NCBI GenBank assembly: GCA_024276675.1 | Contig: JAJRWT010000050.1 | Coordinates: forward strand, 1-32,883 | Reading direction: 5' to 3' | DNA: 32,883 nt | Source of the DNA: Myxococcota bacterium | GTDB taxonomy: Bacteria; Myxococcota_A; UBA796; JAFGLY01 | Shown here: positions 1 to 6,292 of the stretch, piece by piece | Numbering within the stretch: position 1 is the stretch's first letter | Layout: each line of letters begins with the position of its first letter | Translations under genes and position numbers: made by a program | The notes under the pieces: model-generated | Databases searched by the model: none | What the model saw: only the letters and a program-made list of their open reading frames with translations | What the model was told of the DNA's origin: nothing

Positions 1-113
1 GCTCCTGGTTCGACGAGCCCCTCTACGTCCGCCTGGCCTACCGTTTCTGGCAGCGCCCCAACGACGGTGACAGGGACCTGGGCTTCCGCCTGGCCCGCAC
101 CCGCGATCCCTGA
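1..113 (+). CDS. C-terminal end of a formylglycine-generating-enzyme-like (SUMF1/FGE-sulfatase) protein, 5' truncated
   Basis: The frame starting at base 3 runs without a stop to TGA at 111-113, giving 36 residues that begin SWFDEPLYVR and contain DLGFRLAR shortly before the end. The G-F-R-L-A-R ending is the usual C-terminus of the FGE-sulfatase (SUMF1/DUF323) fold, where it closes the domain after the conserved Trp/Arg core. Members either oxidise the active-site Cys of sulfatases to formylglycine or are relatives acting on other substrates. The catalytic Cys residues lie upstream of the window, so activity cannot be judged. A Cys-type sulfatase lipoprotein lies about 6 kb away, a plausible client, but the link is only inferred. 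Confidence 0.6.
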   Translation, partial: SWFDEPLYVRLAYRFWQRPNDGDRDLGFRLARTRDP

Positions 114-133
114 CCGGGACACCCGGGACCAAG

Positions 134-389
134 GTACATGCTCGCCCTGGTACGCCCCCCCGTGGGGCAGGCTTTCCAGCCGTAGGGCAGGCTTTCCAGC
201 CTGCCAGTGCTGCAGGCTTTCCAGCCGTAGGGCAGGCTTTCCAGCCTGCCAGTGGGGCAGGCTCTCCAGCCGCGGGGCAGGCTTTCCAGCCGTAGGGCAG
301 GCTTTCCAGCCTGCCAGTGGGGCAGGCTTTCCAGCCGTAGGGCAGGCTTTCCAGCCTGCCAGTGGTGCAGGCTGGAAAGCCTGCACCAC
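134..389. repeat. Leader plus array of ten short hairpin repeats (core GCAGGCT-TTCC-AGCC)
   Basis: This fills the 300-bp gap between the first two genes. A leader from 134 (GTACATGCTCGCCCTGG) is followed at about 162-389 by nine direct copies of a GGCAGGCTTTCCAGCC core and one final copy in opposite orientation. Four of the nine extend to a perfect 20-nt palindrome (8-bp arms GGCAGGCT/AGCCTGCC, TTCC loop); five are half copies ending at CCAGCC. Full and half units mostly alternate. The last copy, 362-389, has perfect 12-bp arms (GTGGTGCAGGCT) around GGAA. A similar leader and full palindrome recur at 32541-32662. It resembles REP-type dispersed palindromes rather than CRISPR because there are no unique spacers. 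Confidence 0.85.
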
Positions 390-415
390 TGGGCTTCCGG
401 TTATGTTTCCTGACC

Positions 416-1813
416 ATGGCCATCGACTTCCGCACCAGGGACTTCCTCCATCCCCTCCTGCTGCTTTCGCTGCACAGGCGCATGGAGCGCAACCAGTGGG
501 CCTCCCGGCAGGAACGCCAGGACTACCAGTGGGGCCGCCTGGCCAGCGTGCTTAGGCATGCCGCCAACCACGTGCCCTACTACCGCCGGCTGTTCGCCCG
601 TCGGGGTCTCCAGCCCCAGCAGCTCATCAGGGCCAGGGACCTGTCCGCTCTGCCGCTGCTCCGGAAGAACACGTTGCGCGGCAGGCCGGAGGCGCTTCAC
701 TCGCGTCGTCTTTCGCTGTGGCCGCCGGTCCGACAGAAGACCAGCGGTAGCAGCGGGGAGCCCATTGACCTGCTCATGGACGCCCGTGCCAACGCGCAGG
801 AGTTCGTCTACTACCTGAGGTACTGGGGTTGGGGCGGTTTCAGGCTGGGGGATTCCTTCGCACAGTTGACGACCGCGTTCTTTCTGAGGCCCGGCGCCGA
901 CATCCGGGCGCCATGGGTGTGGCAGGCCCATCTGCGCCGTCTGCTCATCAACACGAGCCAGCTCGCCCCGCGGCAGGTGCGCTCCATGGCGCGGGCCATG
1001 GTCCGTCACCGACCGAGCTTCCTCAAGGGCCTGCCCTCCGAACTCTACCACCTGGGTCTCCTGCTCCGGGAGACGGGAGCTTCTTTTCCGCGCCCCAGGG
1101 CCATCTTCACCGGGGGCGAGTTGTTGAGCCCGGCGATACACGCCGCGCTGGGGGAGATCTACGGCTGTCCCGTCCTGGATTCCTACGGTCACATGGAACG
1201 AACCGTGGCAATCTCCCACTGCCCGGCTGGAAGCTACCACGTTCACGACGACTACGGAATGCTGGAACTCCTGCATCCCCGCCCCGGCCCTGACCCCGAC
1301 ACCCGGGTGGCCAGGGCCGTGGGAACCTCCCTCTACAATCGCGCCATGCCACTGCTGCGCTACGATACGGGCGACGACATACTGCTGTACCGCCACCCCG
1401 CGCCCTGCCCCTGTGGTCGGACCTTTCCCGTGGTCAAGGGCATTCTGGGCAGAAGCGAAGACATTGTGGTCACGCCCGGGGGCCGCTACCTGCCGGCCCT
1501 CTTCGTCCTGCCCCGGTTCACGCCGGGAGTGAGGTTCCTGCAGTTGCTGCAGGAGAGTCCCACGTACCTGCGGGTGCTGGTGGTGCCGGGAATGGCATGG
1601 GGCGAGCAGGCGCGTGAAAACCTGGAAGCCATGACACGCAGCCTGGTGGGGCCCCACATGGGCATCCACCTGGAACTGATCTCCATGGAACAGAGGATCA
1701 AGGATCCATCGGGAAAGGTGCGGACGGTGATCTCTCGCCTGCCCCCGGAGTATCTCAAGACGCCCAGGCTTCCGGGAATCGCCGGCGCGGGTGATTCGGG
1801 CCGGTGTTCATGA
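416..1813 (+). CDS. Phenylacetate-CoA ligase-like (PaaK/CapK family) adenylate-forming enzyme
   Basis: The 465-residue product belongs to the ANL adenylate-forming superfamily, close to PaaK/CapK proteins, which activate a carboxylate with ATP. Visible motifs are HVPYYRRLF near residue 52 (typical of this subfamily), the phosphate-binding loop KTSGSSGEP at 108-116, the TGGELLS strand, the YGHMER A5-type motif, LLRYDTGD (A7-like), a CPCGR segment, and a late SGKVR Lys near the C-terminus. ATG 416 is preferred over an in-frame GTG at 362 because the 362 start would place 18 residues inside the hairpin repeat. The substrate cannot be read from sequence; CapK-like members often sit in surface-polymer loci. 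The last residues (GDSGRCS) and the stop come from a 23-bp tandem repeat, so the C-terminus may have been remodelled. Confidence 0.85.
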   Translation: MAIDFRTRDFLHPLLLLSLHRRMERNQWASRQERQDYQWGRLASVLRHAANHVPYYRRLFARRGLQPQQLIRARDLSALPLLRKNTLRGRPEALHSRRLSLWPPVRQKTSGSSGEPIDLLMDARANAQEFVYYLRYWGWGGFRLGDSFAQLTTAFFLRPGADIRAPWVWQAHLRRLLINTSQLAPRQVRSMARAMVRHRPSFLKGLPSELYHLGLLLRETGASFPRPRAIFTGGELLSPAIHAALGEIYGCPVLDSYGHMERTVAISHCPAGSYHVHDDYGMLELLHPRPGPDPDTRVARAVGTSLYNRAMPLLRYDTGDDILLYRHPAPCPCGRTFPVVKGILGRSEDIVVTPGGRYLPALFVLPRFTPGVRFLQLLQESPTYLRVLVVPGMAWGEQARENLEAMTRSLVGPHMGIHLELISMEQRIKDPSGKVRTVISRLPPEYLKTPRLPGIAGAGDSGRCS

Positions 1814-1859
1814 GCGATTCGGGCCGGTGTTCATGAGCGATTCGGGCCGGTGTTCATGA
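1791..1859. repeat. 23-bp tandem repeat, three copies, spanning convergent gene ends
   Basis: Three head-to-tail copies of a 23-bp unit lie at 1791-1813, 1814-1836 and 1837-1859. The unit reads GCGATTCGGGCCGGTGTTCA followed by TGA, and the first copy has GT in place of GC at its start. Copy 1 supplies the last codons and TGA of the + strand PaaK-like gene. Copy 3 supplies, on the other strand, the last codon and TGA (1854-1856) of the convergent phosphatase gene. The sequence TTCATGA serves both directions because TCATGA is its own reverse complement and so carries TGA on each strand. Confidence 0.9.
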
Positions 1860-2756
1860 GCGAAGCGAGAGGGCTCCCTCCAGCTCCAGGACAAGGCGCT
1901 CGCCAAGCTCGCCCCGGCTTTGTAGATCGTCAAGTTGGAGCCTGAGTTCCTTCCGGGCCATGCCTGCCCCGCTCAGCTCGTGGGCCACCCTTTGCACGCC
2001 GGCTCGGGAGATCAGGCCGTCACGCCACGCGATGATGGCCATCTGGCAGGGGCTTCGACAGGCCACCAGCAGGGGGGCGAGGCTCTTGAAGACCTGGGGA
2101 TCGGCGAAGCGCTCCATGCGTATGAGGATGCGGCTCACCCCGTCCACGTCGGGCAGAGATGCCTTCAGGCCGATGATGCCGGAGATGTCGCTGCGCGCAA
2201 CGCCCCGCCTTTGAAGCTCTTTCTGGATGCGGCCCAGGGGGGTTCTGCCCGCGATGATGTCGGCGTAGAGCGAGAAGGCCAGGGGGTCGTTTTCGAGATC
2301 GTCGCCCACCAGGATCTCCCGTGCTCCCACCGGCAGATGGCGCCGGCCCGTGAGCAGAGCGGTCAGCTTGAAGCCCAGTTGTTCCTTCAGGCGGGAGAAC
2401 CTGCCCCGCCGCAGCACCTGGCTCCAGTCCTTGAAGGTGGTGCCGTCCTGCTCCACGCCGTCCATGAGCATCTTCCGTTCCAGGACGGAACGGAGGTGCG
2501 CCGGGCTGGCGGACACGAAATGGATGGGCGTATGGCGGCTGGCGGATCCGGGACCGCGCCTTATCTCTTTGAGGAAGGCGACCATGCCCGGAATGGCGCG
2601 CTTGCTGCGGGCGCTCTCCAGCGGCACCCGCAGCAGACCCCTCAGCGAAGAGAAGCGGGTGTCGAGGTAGGTGCGGTCGATGTCGCAGACCAGGACTTCG
2701 CCCTGCCAGTCAGGCGGCAGGCGGCGGTGGTCCACCCTGTCGATGGGGAAGGTCAA
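1854..2756 (-). CDS. App1-like (DUF2183) HAD-type phosphatase, probable phosphatidate phosphatase
   Basis: The 300-residue protein carries HAD-superfamily phosphatase motifs in the order seen in App1 catalytic domains: CDIDRTYL (nucleophile Asp25, acid/base Asp27), HFVSASP around 79-85, Lys130 in FKLTALL, and GDDLENDPLAF at 151-161. Yeast App1 is a Mg-dependent phosphatidate phosphatase; bacterial relatives are mostly uncharacterised. There is no signal peptide, so it is predicted cytosolic or peripheral. The TTG start overlaps the gpsA stop (TTGA), implying translational coupling. As third gene after a G3P acyltransferase and G3P dehydrogenase it would fit conversion of phosphatidate to diacylglycerol; that specificity is inferred from context. 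The C-terminal 130 residues are less recognisable. Confidence 0.8.
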   Translation of the reverse strand: MTFPIDRVDHRRLPPDWQGEVLVCDIDRTYLDTRFSSLRGLLRVPLESARSKRAIPGMVAFLKEIRRGPGSASRHTPIHFVSASPAHLRSVLERKMLMDGVEQDGTTFKDWSQVLRRGRFSRLKEQLGFKLTALLTGRRHLPVGAREILVGDDLENDPLAFSLYADIIAGRTPLGRIQKELQRRGVARSDISGIIGLKASLPDVDGVSRILIRMERFADPQVFKSLAPLLVACRSPCQMAIIAWRDGLISRAGVQRVAHELSGAGMARKELRLQLDDLQSRGELGERLVLELEGALSLRS

Positions 2757-3772
2757 TAGGTCAGCTCCGCCATTTCGTGGCCCGTTTTCAGCGACATGAG
2801 GTAGTCCACGGCCTGCCTGACATCCATGCCCTCGTAGATGACGCGATACACCGTGCGGACTATGGGCAGGCGACCCAGGAAACCGTTTCGTGCGGCGTAG
2901 TCATGCACGGATCTGGCGGTCTTTACGCCTTCGGCCACCTGGTTCATGGCATCGCTTATCTGCTCCAGGCTCTCGCCCCGGGCCAGGCGCTCTCCCACCT
3001 GGTGGTTTCGGGACAGGGGAGAGGCGCAGGTGGCCATGAGATCGCCGATGCCCGCAAGGCCACCGAAGGTCATGGGGGATGCACCCATGCTGACTCCCAC
3101 CTGGGCCATCTCGTACAAGCCCCTGGTGAGCAGCAGAGCCCTGGTGTTGTCGCCAAGGTCGAGCCCGTCCAGCACTCCGGCGGCCACGGCCACGATGTTC
3201 TTTACGGCGCCGGCCACCTCGGCACCGACCATGTCGCGCCCCTTGTAGACCTGGAAGAGCCTGTCGGTGTGCAGGGAGCGCTTGAAACCCTGGAGCACCT
3301 CGTTGAAGTTGGAGGCCAGGAGGGTGCCGGCGGGCTGGCCCATGGCGATCTCGCGAGCCAGGTTGGGACCGCTCAGAACCCCCAGCTTGCGCACGCAGGT
3401 CTCTTCGCGCAACACCTGGCTCATGCGCTTGAAGCTGCCCTGCTCTATGCCCTTGGTGGCGTGGACGATGCAGTGTTCGCCGTCGAGGTGCTCACCCATG
3501 GTTCGGGCCACGGCTCGCAGGCCGTGGGATGGCACCACCAGCAGCAGGAGCCTGGTGCTGTGACAGACCCGCTCCAGGTCGGTGGTGGGTTCTATGCTCG
3601 GGTCCAGGCGAAAACCGGGCAGATACCGGCTGTTTTCGCGGGTTTCCCGGATTTCCCGGCAGAGTTCCTCGCGGCGGGACCATAGGAGTACCCGTTCCTG
3701 GTTCATGGACAGGATGCTGGCCAGGGTGGTGCCCCAGCTTCCCGCCCCTATGACCGCTACCCATTGGTCCAT
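2753..3772 (-). CDS. gpsA: NAD(P)+-dependent glycerol-3-phosphate dehydrogenase GpsA
   Basis: The 339-residue protein matches GpsA in length and motifs. It has an N-terminal Rossmann loop GAGSWGTTLA (residues 9-18), HATKGIE, LSGPNLAREIA, the EVAGAVKNIVAVAAG catalytic-lysine segment, NTRALLLTRGL, and GGLAGIGDLMATC. It reduces dihydroxyacetone phosphate to sn-glycerol 3-phosphate for phospholipid synthesis in the cytosol. ATG 3772 is chosen because GAGGTG lies about 8 nt upstream; an upstream in-frame start at 3799 would add nine residues and overlap the preceding gene. The stop of the acyltransferase gene is only 4 bp before this start, and the next gene overlaps its stop, so all three should be co-transcribed. 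Confidence 0.96.
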   Translation of the reverse strand: MDQWVAVIGAGSWGTTLASILSMNQERVLLWSRREELCREIRETRENSRYLPGFRLDPSIEPTTDLERVCHSTRLLLLVVPSHGLRAVARTMGEHLDGEHCIVHATKGIEQGSFKRMSQVLREETCVRKLGVLSGPNLAREIAMGQPAGTLLASNFNEVLQGFKRSLHTDRLFQVYKGRDMVGAEVAGAVKNIVAVAAGVLDGLDLGDNTRALLLTRGLYEMAQVGVSMGASPMTFGGLAGIGDLMATCASPLSRNHQVGERLARGESLEQISDAMNQVAEGVKTARSVHDYAARNGFLGRLPIVRTVYRVIYEGMDVRQAVDYLMSLKTGHEMAELTY

Positions 3773-3776
3773 GGTG

Positions 3777-5381
3777 TCACCTCGATGCTGCCTGGCCATC
3801 CAGACGGTAACCCTTCAGGCGGTTCCCGTAATAGAGGAGCAGGTTTCGATCCATGTGGAAGAGCCGGTCCCCTCTACGCTCCACGGCGGGCCTGGTGTGG
3901 TAGATGGAAAAGTGGCGAATGGCGTCGGAGACGATTTCCTGGATGTCGTCCGAGAGCAGGTCGTCGCCCAGTATGGGTCTGGGGCCCGGGCAGGTCCCGA
4001 GTGCTTTAAGCTGGCGTCCTGTTTCGGCGTGTACCTGGCTCATGGGGAAGGACTGCTGGTCGCCGCCGGTGTGGAGGAGCCTGTAGCGGTCCATGCCGGG
4101 GTTGCTGCGGCGCAGCAGGCTGTCCACGGCGCTGGCCACCAGGTTCGTGGACATGATCACGTTGGAGCCAAGGTAGTTCTGGGCGATGAGCCTGGCCAGC
4201 TCGCTGGTGTATTCCCGATCCCGCTGGGGGTCCATGACCGGTTCGCCGCCCCTGGTGACGTAGGTGGAGGGGTCCACGGGCCGACCCCGCGGATCCCTGC
4301 TGCGCCCCCGGTCGTCCACCGGGTTGCCCAGGACGTCCATGGGGCGGGAGTAGGTGATGACGATGTTGTCGTCCAGGGACACCAGGTTCCTGAAAAAATC
4401 GTATATACGGCGGGGACGCGAGAATTCGTCGTCGGTGATGATGTAGCGCGATCTGCCCACGTCCTGCAGGTGGTCGCCGATGAGGGTTTCGGCTTCCAGC
4501 ACCAGCTTGTAGGAAATGGTGCATGGCACGATGTAGATGGATGGAGAGGGTTTTCCGTCCATGAGGTTGCGCACGTAGGCTTCCATGGCCGTGCCCAGGA
4601 GGCCCTTCTTGAGCTTCTGTTCCACCGCGCCGCTGCGGCTCCTGGTGCCCCCGGGGAAGAACAGGCTGTGGTAGCCCATCTGCAGGGCACACACGGAGTA
4701 CTGCTTGAGGACATCTTTGTAGATGCGGGACTTCTTCTTTCGGTCAACGCGGTAGGCCCCCAGGTTTCGCATGAAGAAGGAGATGAGCGGATTGGTGAAC
4801 AGGTTGAGCCCCGCGCCGTAGAGCAGGGGTGGGATGGACTCCTTGAATGCGGAGTAGCCCAGCACGATGCTGTCCAGGTTGGAGGAGTGGGTGGGAACCA
4901 CCAGGAGCGTGCCCTTGCCCAGGAGGGCGCGCACGGCATCCAGCTCACCCCGCACTTCCAGGTGCCTGTCCAGCAAGTTGCCGTCCCCGGGGCGGGAAAA
5001 CATGCCTGGCAGGCTGCTGGCGCCAAGCAGCGCCGAGAGGCCGACGGGTATCACCCTCGTGGAGAGCCTGTAGACCCGCCTGTTGAAATTGCCCACCACT
5101 TCCTGGGCGAAATGCCGGGCCAGGTCCGAGACCATTCTTTGCAGGACGTGGCTGGAAGCGCCCTTGAGTTCCCTTTGCATGGCGGCGTAGAATGCCTTGT
5201 ATCGCCTGGTGGCGGGGTCTTTCGGGTTTTCGGTCCCGAGGCGGAGTTTTTCGTGGTAGAGGGTGTCGTTCACCAGCTCTTCCAGGAAGCCATCGGGAGC
5301 GCCGCGGGCCAGTTGGGTGTAGTGCTCGGTGATCCGGCTGGTGACCTCCACCAGGATCCTGTCCCTGTCTTCTGGTCTCAT
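3777..5381 (-). CDS. Glycerol-3-phosphate acyltransferase-like protein (PlsB/PlsC superfamily)
   Basis: The 534-residue product has the four blocks of glycerophosphate acyltransferases: THSSNLD (HX4D, His165/Asp170), GAYRVDRKKK near 208-217, FFPGGTRSRSG at 241-251, and YIVPCTISYKL near 283-292. This family acylates the sn-1 position of glycerol 3-phosphate at the inner membrane. It is shorter than E. coli PlsB (about 800 residues). Block III is unusual: PlsB has E-G-G-R-S-R and PlsC E-G-T-R-S, but here G-G-T-R-S-R stands in its place, so the conserved Glu is absent. ATG 5381 is preceded by AGGAG at about 8 nt; the frame continues upstream but that sequence is not protein-like. It heads the operon with gpsA, which makes its substrate. 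Confidence 0.88.
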   Translation of the reverse strand: MRPEDRDRILVEVTSRITEHYTQLARGAPDGFLEELVNDTLYHEKLRLGTENPKDPATRRYKAFYAAMQRELKGASSHVLQRMVSDLARHFAQEVVGNFNRRVYRLSTRVIPVGLSALLGASSLPGMFSRPGDGNLLDRHLEVRGELDAVRALLGKGTLLVVPTHSSNLDSIVLGYSAFKESIPPLLYGAGLNLFTNPLISFFMRNLGAYRVDRKKKSRIYKDVLKQYSVCALQMGYHSLFFPGGTRSRSGAVEQKLKKGLLGTAMEAYVRNLMDGKPSPSIYIVPCTISYKLVLEAETLIGDHLQDVGRSRYIITDDEFSRPRRIYDFFRNLVSLDDNIVITYSRPMDVLGNPVDDRGRSRDPRGRPVDPSTYVTRGGEPVMDPQRDREYTSELARLIAQNYLGSNVIMSTNLVASAVDSLLRRSNPGMDRYRLLHTGGDQQSFPMSQVHAETGRQLKALGTCPGPRPILGDDLLSDDIQEIVSDAIRHFSIYHTRPAVERRGDRLFHMDRNLLLYYGNRLKGYRLDGQAASR

Positions 5382-5553
5382 GGCCCGTTCTCCTGTGCTG
5401 GCGGGTACCGTCGGCCCCGGTGCCCGTTCTTGGTGGTTGTGTTCAGGCTGTATTCCGGAGACCTGACATCCAGGCGTCGTGCCATGCCGAGACCATGGGC
5501 CGGTGACAGCCCATGGGCGGGGTTGTCGTGGCAATGCCGGGGCAGGTATCCAC

Positions 5554-5573
5554 CGGGGCTGGGCAGAGCCCCG
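5554..5573. other. 7-bp stem-loop downstream of the CxxCH lipoprotein gene
   Basis: Perfect 7-bp arms CGGGGCT (5554-5560) and AGCCCCG (5567-5573) flank a 6-nt loop, 14 bp beyond the minus-strand stop at 5588. No U-tract follows on the minus strand, so it is at best a weak or Rho-assisted terminator or an RNA-stabilising hairpin between that gene and plsB-like. Confidence 0.35.
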
Positions 5574-5587
5574 CGCAAGGATGAATA

Positions 5588-6103
5588 TCAGGGCGTGGAG
5601 AGCTTGCCACCGGCGGTCCCCGAACAAGCGTGGCAGTCGTTGCAGGAGCCTGTCTCGGGCTGGGTGGTCATGGTGGTCGTTTCCCTGTCGTTTTCGACCT
5701 CGGCCTGTATGGGAAACTCCAGCGCGGTGTCGGTGTAGAAGTTACCCACCGAGTTGCTGGTGAGTTCAATCACCTGCCCGCCCGCGTCGGTCAACCGGAT
5801 GATGGCCGCGGAGGCGGGCTCGCTGCCGTCCAGGTCGATGAACACCGTGCCGGCTGCCGAGAACAGGAGGGACTCGGAGACGATCTGCTCCTGGCCATGG
5901 CAGCCCAGGCAATCCGAGCCGGCCAGCATGGTCCTGGCCCCGCCGCCGCAGTTGCTGTCGTCGCAGTCTTCGTTGGCCTCGTTGCAGGCTGTGGCCGTGT
6001 CATCCGCGAGGCCACCGATGATCCCACTGTCGCGATCCAGTTGACTCAAGCAGGAGATGAGAAACAAACCAGCCATGAACGAACAGTGCATCTTCAGGGT
6101 CAC
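5588..6103 (-). CDS. Secreted lipoprotein with two CxxCH (haem c-type) motifs
   Basis: The 171-residue product begins with a short charged start and hydrophobic stretch ending in the lipobox LISC (Cys18), so it should be a lipid-anchored periplasmic or surface protein. Two CxxCH motifs are visible, CLGCH at 65-69 and CNDCH at 154-158, as needed for covalent haem c. Between them is a beta-rich segment (DAGGQVIEL...SVGNFYTDTALEFP) resembling small carboxypeptidase-regulatory-like/Ig modules. An electron-transfer or redox-sensing role is plausible but not shown. GTG 6103 is chosen because GAGGAGG lies 4 nt upstream; ATG 6091 is the alternative but sits far from that site. Extra Cys residues at 40, 47 and 52 may form disulfides. 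Confidence 0.75.
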   Translation of the reverse strand: MTLKMHCSFMAGLFLISCLSQLDRDSGIIGGLADDTATACNEANEDCDDSNCGGGARTMLAGSDCLGCHGQEQIVSESLLFSAAGTVFIDLDGSEPASAAIIRLTDAGGQVIELTSNSVGNFYTDTALEFPIQAEVENDRETTTMTTQPETGSCNDCHACSGTAGGKLSTP

Positions 6104-6292
6104 GCTACCTCCTCGAAAACTTCCGACTCGCCGGCCTGGTCCGGGACCCCGGCTGCTATGGACGAACAGTTGGTTCCCGTGCTGAACCATCCTATCAGAA
6201 ACCGCCGGGCCGGTGGGGAGGGTGAACGTGCTGGGGAGCTGGATCTCCAGGGCAATCGCCCATGTGTGGCCTGCAACGAGGATTACCGTCCT

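Noticed and set aside
162..389. Possible CRISPR array
   Set aside because: Units are palindromic, nearly contiguous and lack unique spacers; unit lengths alternate and one copy is inverted.
67..555. Open frame rich in AGFPACQ/GQAFQPAS repeats
   Set aside because: It is a by-product of the hairpin array read in frame and extends into the PaaK-like gene in another frame; no start site or domain.
401..1669. 422-residue minus-strand frame opposite the PaaK-like gene
   Set aside because: No recognisable domain; the + strand contains all adenylate-forming motifs.
3582..5738. 718-residue + strand open frame
   Set aside because: It is antisense to the PlsB-like gene, has Val/Gly/His-rich low-information sequence and shows no motif; the minus strand holds the conserved blocks.
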